From contig CAZXUQ010000001.1 in the NCBI GenBank assembly GCA_964644075.1, positions 1 through 64,000 on the forward strand: a DNA stretch of 64,000 nt, in the 5' to 3' direction. Source of the stretch: JAGOMW01 sp964644075. GTDB taxonomy: Bacteria > Patescibacteriota > Gracilibacteria > BD1-5 > UBA2023. The notes beneath the pieces are model-generated. The model was not told the DNA's origin. It saw nothing but the letters and a program-made list of their open reading frames with translations, and searched no databases. This document shows, piece after piece, positions 30,579 through 43,300 of the stretch (the first letter of the stretch is position 1; every line of letters starts with the position of its first letter). The position numbers and the translations under genes are program-made.

Positions 30579-32267
30579 ATGCCACTCACTCGAACACATA
30601 TAGCATTCCTCTGAGTTATCAGTATTCTCACAGGGCTTATTGGACCAGGAACATCGACAGAGTTTCGAGCCCTGAGTTATCTTATGACTGATGTTTGGCT
30701 TGAGACCTCAGTCCTCCTTTTTTTACTTATTATCGCATTTTACCTCGCTGCGAAAAGGTCATGGAAGGGCTATAAAATAGCCACTACCGTTATTATTTTA
30801 GGACTCGCTTATATACTTGGTACAACTATATTTGGTTCTATTTACGATAAAAAGACACTTGCAATAGCAAATGGTCTTTCCTGGGGGTGGATATTTCTTT
30901 TTATAGGTATATTTTTAATGATCCTTGCCTACCGATCACCTCGAAAATGAGCAGAAGAGGGTTTTTCAGAAAATATCGATACCGTTATAGGGATACTATG
31001 AGGTTTTGCTCTTTCCTGTATTGTATCGATTATCATCATTTCATCAGCATCTTTTTTTACGGAAAGAAGTAAAAAAAATATCTTAGAAGAGTTTTTCTGA
31101 TCAGGAAAACTTACCTATGGGACATGATATACGCTCATGAAAGGGGCTCATGAAAAAATAGAGTGACTGAACTATGAACGATCTCATGATTACCTCTCGT
31201 ATATGTATAGTAGTTGAGGTATGCTAAAACTCTTTTGGCGGGAACAAGGACATTCAGGAGTTCTCGATATAAAAAATGAGAGAGAGAGTTCTCTCATAGG
31301 AAATACACTCTATAGTGTCGACCAATCTGGGCAAGTCTACTCATGAGCACTGTATATCACTGGGGCAACCTGGATAGAGCAAAATGCTGGAGTTCTCATA
31401 AAAGAGAAAGATGCCTATACGGTCAGTTCAGATCATGGAAATTGGACATTTCACTATACGGGCAGCATATACAATCCTCTCCTTTCAGAAACAAAAAGCA
31501 CCCTCGCATGGACAGAAAAAACATGATCTGGGGTACAAATAGTTCTTCAGGGAAAACCTATAGGAAAATACTATACTTATCTTGAGACTTATTCCCTTTC
31601 GCCTTCTGGGAGAAGTATTATTTCTCTAGGAACTCGATCATGACAACTCCTCATAGAAAAAAATGGTGATATGGTTATGTCAGTAGACAAAAAAGAACTT
31701 CGATGATTTGTATCCAACGGTGACAACAGTCTCGTGCTCATAGAGAGAAATGGTCTTTTTTTCCTCTTTTTCAATAATACCCTTGTAGGAAAAGACCTTG
31801 AGGAAGTGCGTGAAATATTTCTCGAAAAAGAATGATCAACATACGCATTCTTCGGACGACCTCTCTGAGTAACAAAATACTGTCTGTATACTCGTTATAA
31901 GGGAAATGTTTGTGGGCTCGATGGGTATATGAACCCACGATTGGGCGCTGATGGAAGTTCTGTGATATTTGGTGGGTACAAGGATAAAAAATGGTCTCTC
32001 TACAGAAATACCGAGATGATCGTACGAGACACTGGATATACAAAAGAAAATATTGCCAATGACTATCTTTTCTTCGATGCAACGAACCCGAGAACCTACC
32101 TCTTCGCCATAAAAGACACAAAAAATGGCACCTATAGTTTCCTCAAAAATGGAAAGACTCTTCCTGGAACCTGGCAAGATATCGGGACTGATGTATCCTA
32201 TGGCTATGACAATCATATCCTCACAACAGTGAAAGATCGTGAAGGATGGAAAATCATAGAACTCTAA
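30579..32267 (+). CDS. multi-span membrane protein with large beta-rich domain
   Basis: This 562-residue protein has five predicted transmembrane helices in the first ~165 residues (for example VLLFLLIIAFYLAA, TVIILGLAYILG, WIFLFIGIFLMILAY and SIIIISSASFFTE). A soluble domain of ~390 residues follows, with repeating short strands ending in aromatic-Gly turns (WSLYRNTEMIVRD, YLFAIKDTKNGTYSFLKNGK). This is reminiscent of a beta-propeller, but there is no TolB or WD signature. UGA codons are numerous, and the standard code would leave only fragments. It is convergent with the Nudix gene, the two stops being about six bases apart. The function is unknown. Confidence 0.65.
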
Positions 32268-32273
32268 GATATG

Positions 32274-32849
32274 CTACTTTTTTCCAAATATGATCTCCTT
32301 GAGAGTATCATATTTTTCTCTATGAAGTCTAGCTCAGAATAAGTCAGGTAAAAGTGGCCAGTGTGAAAAGTATGAATTTTCTGAATATGAGATAAATTCA
32401 TCAAAATCGAGAAAAAGGAGTTCAATTTTTTCTCAAGCATCAGGCTGTAGTTCCGCTATTTTTTTCACAGAACGTGCGATATAGAAATATGTGTAGGCTA
32501 TAACATTGTGGGTTCCTTTTGCTGTGAAGTAGAGTTCCCATTCTCACTCCCCATATCATGTCTCCTCGAGAAGCTCTCTTTTCGCGCAAAGAAGAGGATC
32601 TTCATCAGGAAAATCAAATGATCATCATGGAAGAGAAAAAAAGAAATGATCTCGTGCAGGTTGCTCTTGTTTCGTGAGAAGAATTTTCCCATCTTCTGTG
32701 GTAGCGATAACAAATGCTCCATCCAGAAAACGAATACACTCAAATGTGGATCGAGAACCATCATAAAGTTCCTGATCCCACTGGTAAATATCGCTACGGA
32801 TACCAGAAAATACCTTCTGTGCCGAGGATGGAATACGAGGATCTATCAT
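32274..32849 (-). CDS. Nudix hydrolase
   Basis: This 191-residue Nudix-fold pyrophosphohydrolase has the box GGSFDFPDEDPLLCAKRELLEETGY. This is G-x6-E-x7-RELxEETGY, one residue longer than the canonical G-x5-E, as in some ADP-ribose pyrophosphatase relatives. LTKQEQPARDHFFFSLPGG before the box fits the ADP-ribose or sugar-nucleotide group. The UGA at the first Gly of the box is essential for recognising it. It starts five bases after the metG stop, so it is co-transcribed with it. The substrate is not predictable. Confidence 0.82.
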
Positions 32850-32854
32850 AAGAG

Positions 32855-34357
32855 TTATTTTTGCTGGTTTTCTAGAGCATCTCGTCGCATGTAGAGGGGT
32901 TCTCACTTTTCTCGTATAGAGAATCCATGGTGGATATCCCATCCTTTCTGTACACCGATACGATCGAGGAGTTCGAGCATTTTTTTCTCGAAAAATGGGG
33001 CGAGATTATATGCGAGAAATGCGAGCCCAACACCCACAGTGGAAAGTGTTTTCATAAGGAGACTATGTTCACTTGGATTAGCTGGATCGAGTTTCCATGG
33101 CTTCATCTCATCGATGTATTTATTGAGTTCGGAGGCGAATTCAAAACTCTTATCGAGAGCATTTTTCATATCATAGGTCTGCATGTACCATATGTACGCT
33201 GACTGGTAGTCATCACGGATACCTTTGATCATCTCATCTTCCAGGTAGGAAATCTTTCCATCCAGGCGCAAAGAAAGGGTAAGAAAACGATTGAGAAGGT
33301 TTCAGAGGTTATTCGCAAGCTTTGCATTGTACTGATTAAGAGCCTCATGTTGACTAAAGTCTCCATCTTCACCGATAGGAAAAGCGGTAAAAAGATAAAG
33401 GATAAGTGCATCTCTCCCGTTTTCCTCAATATACTCTACTGGATCGATCACGTTTCCGATTGTTTTCGACATTTTCTGTCCATCGACAGTAAAGTGACCC
33501 GTAACGAGAAGCTCATGCGGTGCATCGTATCCAGCACTCCAGAGCATCGCAGGCCAGTATATAGCATGAAATCTCACGATATCTTTCCCGATCACATGGA
33601 GATCTGCAGGCCACCACTTTTCCTCCTCGCCCTGACATACAGTGAGATAGTTAAAAAGGGCATCATACCAGACATATGTTACCTGATCAGGATCAAACGG
33701 GAGAGGAATACCGAACTTATTAGTCTCGCGGGAGACAGAAAAATCCTCGAGTCACTCTTTCACAAACTCGATAACTTCATGATATCTGCTCGATGGATTG
33801 ATAAAATCAGGATGTGCCTCATAAAAAGCAAGGAGTTGATCCTGGTATTTTGAAAGTCGAAAAAAGTAGTTTTTTTCCTTGAGATGCTCGAGTGGCTTAT
33901 TCGGGTGATCTGGACAAATCATCACACCATCTTTCTCTATGAGATCAGATTCTTTTTTAAATGCTTCACAACCAACACAGTACTTCCCCTCATAAACTCA
34001 CTCATAGATATCGCCATTTTGAAACGATTTGAGGAGAACTTTTTGGACGAATTTACGATGACGCTCCTCTGTCGTACGGATAAAGTCGGTATAGCGTATC
34101 CCGATACCATCCCAGACAGCTTTGTGCTTACTCGCCATCATGTCAGCATAGTCCATGGTTTCCATACTTGCGTCTTTCGCTGATTCGACGACTTTTTGAG
34201 AGTTTTCATCGACTCCAGTTACGAATTTTACTTCTTTTCCAGAGTAACGCTTATAGGAAGCGATCACATCTGCGAGAAGTGAAGAATATGCATGTCCAAT
34301 ATGAGGGATACCATTGGAATAGTATATCGGAGTAGTGACGAAAAACTTATCTGACAT
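32855..34357 (-). CDS. metG: methionyl-tRNA synthetase
   Basis: This 500-residue class I synthetase charges tRNA-Met. It begins with KFFVTTPIYYSNGIPHIGHAYSS (HIGH motif). The metal-knuckle region is CVGCEAFKKESDL..ICPDH, and the KMSKS-like loop is KMSKTIGNVIDP. The anticodon-binding helical domain ends REKGEPLYMRRD, equivalent to LFPRI. There is no C-terminal tRNA-binding domain, so it is the short form. At least four UGA codons (YEGVYEGKY, NNLGNLL, REKGEP) are needed to join the pieces. It is the first gene of a two-gene unit with the Nudix hydrolase. Confidence 0.95.
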
Positions 34358-34427
34358 AAAATAGGATAAAATCGAGTGTATTATAGTTGTAGTTCAGAAA
34401 AAAACAAATATACTCGAGCAAAATCCT

Positions 34428-35426
34428 ATGAAACACTCTTTTTTTATCATACTCTGTATCTCGATCATATCAGGAACACTCTGATATATAGTGGGGAAAA
34501 ATAGTATTTCTGTAGATCCTAGAGAGGAAGATAGCAAGACTGTGCGCCAGGAAATCTCCTGACTTACCAATCCCCTCCTCGAATGTGAAAACAATGGATC
34601 ATTTGCGAAGCAAAAATATATGCCCTTCGAAAAACCCACACTCGCACGCATAGAAAATGAAGTAATACATGCTCATAGCGGAGTGGAAATATCTGTCTAT
34701 TTCCGCAATCTCAATAACGGTCCTTGGTTCGGGATAGAAGAAGAGAAACAGTTCCTCCCAGCAAGTCTCATGAAAGTAACAATTCTCATCAGTTATATGA
34801 AATGGTGGGAGGACGACCCTACACTCCTCGATAAAAAAATCCAAATACGAGAATGAGTCTGACTCAACCAGTTTATCCCTCCAGAAAAAAATATAGAAAT
34901 CGGGAAAGAATACACCATCAGAGATCTCCTCTATGCGATGATTTCCTACTCGGATAATACTGCAAGTAAGGCGCTCATAGGATACATCCCAAAAGAAAGA
35001 CAAAATAAAACATTTATCGATCTCGGGATACCTCTCCCGAGCGAAAATCCGAACTACAGCCTCTCGGTCAAAGAATATGCATCTTTTTTTCGTATACTCT
35101 ACAATGCCTCTTACCTTTCAAGAAAATCCTCTGAAGAGGCTCTAAAAATCTTATCGAGTTCGGTATTTGGTGAGGGGATACGAAAAGAAATCCCAGAAAG
35201 CATCACAATAGCTCACAAATTTTGAGAGCGTGAGGTTCTCGACGCAGATGGGAAAGTCGTCAATCAGCTGCACGACTGTGGTATCGTCTACGACCCGAGT
35301 TATCCGTACCTTGTCTGTGTAATGACAAGAGGGAAAAACACCTCACTAGAAACACTCTCATCTATTATTAGTGAAACTTCTGGGATTATATTCTCTGAGG
35401 TGAATAAACGTTTCCAAATACAATAA
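34428..35426 (+). CDS. serine beta-lactamase-like / D-Ala-D-Ala peptidase-like exported protein
   Basis: This 332-residue protein has an N-terminal membrane anchor (FFIILCISIISGTLGYIVG). The class A beta-lactamase/PBP-like fold has three motifs in order: S113-L-M-K116 (SxxK), S175-D-N177 (SDN) and K264-F-G266 (KTG position, with the Gly from UGA). The class A Omega-loop Glu is not evident. Lacking it, and with KFG in place of KTG, a peptidoglycan peptidase or unknown amidase role is as likely as antibiotic hydrolysis. It has its own terminator and is divergent from metG. Confidence 0.75.
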
Positions 35427-35450
35427 AACTCCCATTTTTTGGGAGTTAAT
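35427..35450 (+). terminator. weak intrinsic terminator
   Basis: AACTCCCA/TGGGAGTT forms an 8-bp stem around a T-rich loop right after the stop codon. The T run beyond it is poor. Confidence 0.5.
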
Positions 35451-35461
35451 TTGGTATATAT

Positions 35462-35537
35462 ATGGCTCCCCGAACTGGATTCGAACCAGTGACCTACCGG
35501 TTAACAGCCGGTTGCTCTACCGCTGAGCTATCGGGGA
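35462..35537 (-). tRNA. tRNA-Asn (GUU)
   Basis: This is a 76-base cloverleaf on the minus strand with the CCA end encoded. Acceptor TCCCCGA/TCGGGGA, D arm AGCTC..GAGC, anticodon stem ACCGG/CCGGT enclosing CTGTTAA (anticodon GTT), and T arm CTGGTTCGAATCCAG are all complete. It is the only tRNA I find. The tRNA-Gly(UCA) expected from the UGA reassignment is not in this window. Confidence 0.96.
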
Positions 35538-35627
35538 ATATCATAGATGACTGGCGTATATTATGAAAGAGGTAGGAAAAGTCAAAAATTTTTTCGCTTT
35601 TTTCTATTTCTTTTTACAATATCTACC

Positions 35628-37373
35628 ATGAAACACCTCAATATCCATATAGAATCATATGAAATCGATGGAGATATCATACTCGGACCGATAGGAATCA
35701 TAGTCAATGCAACTGACAGGATAGCGATCGTATGAGGAAATGGGGTCGGAAAATCTACTTTTCTCAAGATTCTCACAGGTGAAGTCAAAGACTATCATGG
35801 TAGTATCGAAAATATCGGTAACATCAGTCTCGGATATCTGGAACAAATCCACTTTCTCGATGAGAAAAAAACTGTTCGAGATGAGCTTCGAGATGCATTT
35901 TCCGAGATACGAAGACTCGAGAAAATCATAGAAGTAGAAGAAAAACAACTCGAAGAAACATGAGAATATGAGAAATATACTGAAGCCATCGAGTCATATA
36001 AAATGCTCTGAGGATATACCTATGAGAACGAGATCGAGCGAGTGGCACGAGGGATCGGTATATTCCACCTCCTCGAACGGACTCTAGAGGCAGTTTCCTG
36101 AGGTGAGCGAACCAAGATCGCACTCGCAAAAGTACTCCTTTCTCGTCCAGAATTCCTGCTCCTCGATGAACCGACGAACTTTATCGACCTCGAAAGTGTC
36201 GAGTGGCTCGAAAAATACCTCGTGGAGTCCTGGAAATGAGGCTATATGATCGTCTCTCACGATCGAGAATTTCTCGATAACACTATCACCGCTGTGGGAG
36301 AAGTACTCTGAAAAAATGGGATCATGATGTTCCATGGAAACTACTCAGACTATGTCGTGGAGAAAAAAGAACAACAAAAACGCGACTGGAAAGCATACGA
36401 CGAACAGGAAACTTTTCTCGAGAGTGAAAAAACACTCATTAACCGATTTCGTGCTGGATCTCGGGCATGATTTGCAAAAAGTCGTGAACGTCAACTCGAA
36501 AAAATCGAGCGAAAAGAACGACCAGAAGTATCACTCGTGACAAAATTTCACTTCGATACACCGAAAGAAAAAGCACCAGAACTCCTCATCAAGATCGAAG
36601 AAGCATTTATCGGGAGACGTGATCCGTTATTTTTCGTCAGAGAAGCAAGCCTCGGATCGAGAGAACGCATCGGTATCGTCGGAGAAAACGGTGTCGGAAA
36701 AAGTACGTTTATCAAGACAATTCTCAGCACACTGCCAAAAAAAGATGCCTCCACCTACCCATCTGAGATAAAAGTCCTCGAAGGATATCTCAGTGTATCA
36801 AAAGTACTATCGGTAGGATACTATTCTCAAATGCACGAGTGACTCGATACATGAAAAACGATAGAGGAAAACTTTTTTCTCCATGGACTTCCCTACACCA
36901 AAGAACGTATAGGTGGAATACTCAAGTCCTATATATTCGACTACCATGATGGTGCACGAAAAGTCTCATGACTCTCAGGCTGAGAGCGATCACGTCTTGC
37001 ATTCGCACTCCTGGCAGAAAAATCGTACCATCTCCTCGTCCTCGACGAGCCGACGAATCACCTCGACTATGAGACGAGAGAATCTCTCGAACAGGCACTA
37101 AAAAACTATGAATGATCAATACTTTTTATCTCTCATGATCGATATTTTGTAAATAAAATAGCAGAAAAGCTCTGGATAATCGAAGACGGAGAACTCATGA
37201 TCTCCTATGGAAACTATGAAGACTACCGATACAAGAAAGAGCGAGGAATATCTCTAGATATGTCGCTCTTCGATGCTGATGGAGAGATGAACCTCGTACT
37301 CGAGGAAAAACTCGGAGCAGTGGAAGCTCGCCGGATCAAAGAAAAGTTTGCACGGAAAAAAAGAAGGAACTAA
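35628..37373 (+). CDS. ABC-F family ATPase
   Basis: This 581-residue protein has two ABC domains and no membrane part. The first has VGGNGVGKST, VSGGERTKIALAKVLL and LLLDEPTN. The second has GENGVGKST, LSGGERSRLAFALL and VLDEPTNHLD. The linker (~residues 240-300) is the charged P-site tRNA interaction motif. In domain 1 the first Walker Gly is UGA, and both signature motifs use UGA (SGGE, LSGGE). ABC-F proteins act on the ribosome in translation rescue or antibiotic protection; which subfamily is unclear. TACAAT sits seven bases before the start, so a leaderless mRNA is possible. Confidence 0.92.
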
Positions 37374-37386
37374 GTCCTTCTTTTTT
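37361..37386 (+). terminator. bidirectional intrinsic terminator
   Basis: AAGAAGGA/TCCTTCTT spans the ABC-F stop codon and is followed by TTTT. The reverse strand also has a T run, so it probably ends the giant minus-strand gene too. Confidence 0.75.
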
Positions 37387-37387
37387 C

Positions 37388-40300
37388 TTATTGCATCCAC
37401 ATACATCTATAGGTTGTCGCTACAGAGTTCGCAACAGTGGTATTACACGTTACAGAGTTCGCTGATCAGTTTGGACGACAGTAGAGTGATGTAGTATTTG
37501 GAGTGGTAAATGCAGCTGCAGCATTACAATGAATAGCTACAGAGGTGCTTGCTGGAAGGCCAGTACACGTATAGGCTGTTGCCGTAGTAGTGATAGCAGT
37601 AGAAGCAATAGTACAAACTCAAGCATTGGTAATAGTAGTTCCTGCTGTTCAAAGCTTAACTGTACCACCTACATCAAGTTTTCTGGTAGGATTAGATACT
37701 CAGATACCGATATTTCCACCATTTCCATAGATCCAATCACCGATATTGAGTTGACTTGATCCTGTAGCAGTTATAGCATTAGTGTCAGCACCGATAATAA
37801 TATTATCTGAACCAGATGTGAGATTTGATCCTGCATTGGCACCAACTATAGTATTTTGGTTTCCAGTAGCATTTACAGCAGTGTTGTACCCGAGAGCAGT
37901 GTTGTTGTATCCAGTAGTTACTGTATAGAGTGACTGGTATCCCATACCGAGATTTCCAGTACCACTCGAGTTTGAGTAGAGCGCCTGGTATCAAACTGCA
38001 GTCAGGTTAGAGGCAGTAGTACTATAGAGAGCCTGGACACCGAGAGCAGTATTATATCTGACAGAACTTCCTGCGAGGACTCGAAGAGCTTGGAAGCCCA
38101 CTGCAGTATTATTGTCTCATGTAGAGAGGTTATAGAGAGATTGAGCACCGAGAGCAGTATTTCCAGTACCACTTGAGCTCGAGTAGAGCGCTTGGTAACC
38201 ATCGGCAGCATTCCATGAGCCACCGTTATTATTGTAGAGTGCTTCTTGTCAGACAGCGGTATTGTTAAATCCTGCAAGCGTCAGACGCAGTGCCTTGTAT
38301 CCGATAGCGGTGTTTGAGTATCATGATGAGAGCGTGAAGAGCGCCTCTGCTCCGATACCAGTGTTAGCATTTCCTGAAAGGTTACTTTTGACAGCACCGT
38401 ATCAGAGTGCAGTGTTATTGGTGCCACGGAAGTGGAGAAATGAAGAATTCGTGGTAGAGCCAGACCATACTTCGAACATACTTGCAGGAGTAGAGTTTCC
38501 TACCGAAATATATCCACCAGTACCATAGATCCAGTTACCAATATTGAGTTGGTTTGATCATGTAGCTACGAGAGCAGTTGCTCATGATCAGATCATGATA
38601 TTGTTTGATCATGTAGTGATATTACTACCAGCCATATATCAGAGTGCGGTGTTTCCTCATCCACTTGTGATGACATCAAGTGCATATGCTCCAAATCAGC
38701 TGTTTCTTGCTCCAGAAACACCACTGTTGGTCGCACCTAATCCCATACCAACATTATCCGTCCCACGGAAGTGGAGAAATGATTCTGAAGTAGCTCCACT
38801 CCATACCTCAAATCGACTCTGCGGAAAAGTAGTACCTATACCAACACGTCCACCTCAAGATTGTGCTTGAAGTTGGGAGTTAAGACCAGTATTTATATAG
38901 AGATACTCTGGATGGTTTGCTGGAACGGAGAGGACTCGTTGCCAAGGTGCTGGAGTCTGAAATGGCGAATCATTCGTATAGAGTCATCCTGTCTGAGAAC
39001 CATTAAATCGACCACTTCGAGCAAAGAGAGGAGCGTCACCACGAGCACCAAGGGCAAGTTGATAACCAAATGTATCTCCCTTTGCCGTCATAGTAAAGGA
39101 ATTATATGGACTTGCAGAAAGTCCCGTAACAGGATCAGCAGTAGCACAATCATAAAAACTTGAACCCGTATACGTTCCTGTTTGAGAACACAGAGCATCT
39201 GTACCGTTTTCTTTGAAATATGGGCCATTATATGCTGGACCGTCTCCTTTACTCACCACAAAGGACTGCTTTCCAGGAATACCAAAATATTTGTTAAAGT
39301 TATACGTAATGTTAAATGTATTAAGATCTGGATCAGGTGTAAGTACTGTAGTTCGAAGTACTCATGTATATACGGCAATATTACTTATAGGACTTATCGG
39401 AAGAACTTTTCCAGAAGCATTTACTCAGAGAGCAACAACAGCGTTTGATGTAAGTGTAGAGTTCGGATCTATACGAGCCAATCTCAATCCTGAATCATCA
39501 TCAATTCATGAATCAATAGTGAGCTTTGTACTTAAGTTTGATCATGTTCATATTCATATATTTGTCCCATCATCAAAAATCTGTGAAGAATACAGTCAGT
39601 TTCATCATGTTCCAAATTTAGCTACATAGTTTTGTGTTCATCAGGTAATTCATGATGCACTGATAGATCAGGAAAAGCCGGCTGCCCATCGCGCATTTCC
39701 ACTTGCATCAGAGGTGAGGATATATCCATTTGATGATCCTGTTGGGAGACGAAATCCAGAGAATGATCCTGTGCCATTGACCTGGAGAGTGTAGGCTGGA
39801 GAGGTAGAGTTAATACCGATATTCCCTCCACTACCATAGATCCAGTTACCAATATTGAGTTGGTTTGATCATGTAGCTACGAGAGCAGTTGCTCATGATC
39901 AGATCATGATATTGTTTGATCATGTAGTGATATTACTACCAGCCATATATCAGAGTGCGGTGTTTCCTCATCCACTTGTGATGACATCAAGTGCATATGC
40001 TCCAAATCAGCTGTTTCTTGCTCCAGAAACACCAGTATCAAGTGCTGAGAGACCCATACCAACATTATCTGTACCACGGAAGTGGAGCATACTATTAGAA
40101 CCCGTGAATACTTCTAACTTCCCTTGCGGAGACATTGTACCGATACCAATATTTCCTCATCAACTGATAGGATTATTATTTTGATCCACTCATGGGTTGA
40201 TATAGAACCAGTCTGAGCGGTTAGTTGGTACAGTGATAGCCTTGAACCAAAGAGCAGGAACTGTCATAGCTGTATTCATGAGAGTACCACTCGCTGTACT

Positions 40301-43300
40301 ATACATACCTCACCGTACAACAAATGGAGCATCTACACGATCTGAAATAAGGATTTGGTATGCATAACGATTCCCCGATGTTGCATTTTGTGCAGTCATG
40401 ACGTAACTTGCCCACGGCGTCTGAGTACATCCTGTTGGTCCTTTATTGGTACTTCCTGTCTGGAACTCTGGACAGTTATACGGGACTCATCAGACATCAG
40501 TCACTGCAAAAGATTGTCGAGCATTAATCGTAAAATATTTATCATAGTTAGCGCCGATTGTTGGAGGGTTGGTGGTAGTATCTACAGCAGCATTTGGAGT
40601 TGCTCAGAGTGCTGTGTATACTGGTATGGCACCCTGCTGGGCAACGACGACATTTCCACTTCCATCGACTCCAAGTGGTGCCGCTACACCACCAAATACA
40701 GGTGATGTTGCTGTCAATTGAGTAATTTTAAATCAGCTCGTATTTCCTGATCAGCTATTGAGTTCGAGTTTTGCTCCTGGAGTTATCGTACCGATACCAA
40801 TATTTCCTCATGTATTAAAAAGTCATGTACCAGCATTCCATGATAGACCATTATAGTAAAGAGTACTTCACGTAACTGCTCATGTTATACTGAGAGAAGT
40901 GGCTGTTACCAATCCTGTCCAGCTTGCATTCCCACTGGCGTCAGAGACGAGATATCTTCATGCGGCAGATCCTGTCGGAAGACGAAATCCAGAGAATGAT
41001 CCTGTGCCATTGACCTGGAGAGTGTAGACTGGAGAGGTAGAGTTAATACCGATGAATGATCATGTCTGGAAGAGGAGCGAAGAATAGAGTCAGTTACCAG
41101 ATGATCAGAAGAGGGAAAGATATCCACTTGCTCCTCATGTAATACCTGTAGCGAGTGTATTTCCTGAGAATACGTTTGACCATGAGGCAAGACCGACAGC
41201 ATCAGAGGTGAGGATTTTATTAAGTCCTGGGGAACCTCATCCTATAGTGACTTGACCCGAGAGATAGAGATTGTTCCATCTTCCCGTATTTGTACCAATA
41301 TCTCGGTATGTAAGTGGAGCATTTATGTCTGGTAAAATTGATCCAGAAACAGTAACATTAGTAACTGTACGGCTTATGATTGTATCAGTGATAACTTTTC
41401 CTTGCACTGTAAGATCGCCACTTATGAGTGTAGCTCATGAGACCTCGAGACTTGCTGTAGTAGGGCTAACCACACCAATACCGAGTCTTCATGCAGACGT
41501 CAAAACCATTTTTTGTGTGTTGTTTGTATAAAAACGCAGGTCTTGGTTATTTGTCGTACCAAGAAAGTCTGATGTGCTAGCAGTATTTCCAGAAAGTGTC
41601 CAAAAAGATCATGAAAGTGACGATGTAGGATTTATCCAGCTTGCAAGTCCTGTTGCATCGGAAATAAGTACTTTATTGAGTCCTGGAGAGCCACCAGTAA
41701 TTTTTACTTGACCATTCACTTCGAGACTTGCTCCAGGGGAAGCTGTCCCGATACCAACTCATGTACCAGTATCATATATCTGAGATATGTAGATACCATT
41801 TCATCCCGTTCCAAATTTAGCCAGATAGTTTTGTGTTCATCAGGTAATTCATGATGCACTAGTTGATCATGAAAATCAAGCTGTCCAGCTCGCATTTCCA
41901 CTCGCATCAGAGGTGAGGATATATCCATTTGATGATCCTGTTGGGAGACGAAATCCAGAGAATGATCCTGTGCCATTGACCTGGAGAGTGTAGACTGGAG
42001 AGGTAGAGTTAATACCGATGAATGATCATGTCTGGAAGAGGAGCGAAGAATAGAGTCAGTTACCAGATGATCAGAAGAGGGAAAGATATCCACTTGCTCC
42101 TCATGTAATACCTGTAGCGAGTGTATTTCCTGAGAATACGTTTGACCATGAGGCAAGACCGACAGCATCAGAGGTGAGGATTTTATTAAGTCCTGGGGAA
42201 CCTCCAGTAATTTTTACTTGACCATTCACTTCGAGCTTAGCACCGGGGGTTGCTGTACCAATACCGACATTTGATCCAGTGTGGTAAATGTTTGCACTTG
42301 GTATCCAGTTTGTACCATCATAGTAGAGCGTATATCATAAGACGGATCCTGTGATCGAGAGGCTATTTGCAACGATGAATCCTGTCCAGCTTGCATTTCA
42401 TAATGCATCACTCATGAGGAGACGACCATTTGCAGATCCTGTCGGAAGACGAAATCCAGAGAATGATCCTGTACCAGCAACTTCGAGTTTGTATGATGCT
42501 GTTGGTACTCAGATACCGACATTTGTTCCGTTATCAGAAAGAGATCATGTTCAGAGAGTTGTTGCAGAGAGCCATCTTGCTATATAGTTTGTTTGTCATC
42601 CATTTACTCATGCAGCTGCGGCTTGCCAGCTCGCATTTCCACTCGCATCAGAGGTGAGGATATATCCATTTGATGATCCTGTTGGGAGGCGAAATCCAGA
42701 GAATGATCCTGTACCATTGACCTGGAGAGTATAGGCTGGGGAGGTGGAATTAATACCGATGAATGATCCTGTTTGGAAGAGGAGCGAGCTAATAAGACCA
42801 TTTCCTCCTGTAGTAAAGTATGGGAGGTATCACTGCGTACCATTGATAACTCCACTTGCAGAGACTGTAGATGCCGTCACTGTTCACCAAGATGCCGTAC
42901 CACTTCCGTCGGAGAGAAGAACAAGACCGCTTCATGCTCATGTACGCATACGGATACGACCATTGACATCGAGCTCGACGGATGGATTTGTATTCGCAAT
43001 ACCAATATACCCTGCACTCTGATAGAGTGTAGAGGCAAATATACCAGTTCATCCAGTTCCAAATTTTGGTATGTAGTTAGCGACACCATTGGTGATATTC
43101 GTAGCATCAACTGTCGAAGCTGGTACTCATGCCTGCCAGGTTGCTAGTCCACTGGAGTCTGATACGAGCACATATCCCGATCCTGGTCAGCCTCCTGTGA
43201 TTTTTATCTGACCATTCACTTCAAGTTTTGCTCCTGGATTAGCGGCTCCGATACCGATATTTCCAGCGTTTCCATATATCCAGTTTCCTATATTGAGTTG

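Noticed and set aside
40906..42855. Repeated frames rich in Ser, Gln, His on the minus strand (for example starting MLSVLPHGQTYSQE)
   Set aside because: They are out-of-frame shadows of the giant gene. They recur only because the DNA beneath is duplicated.
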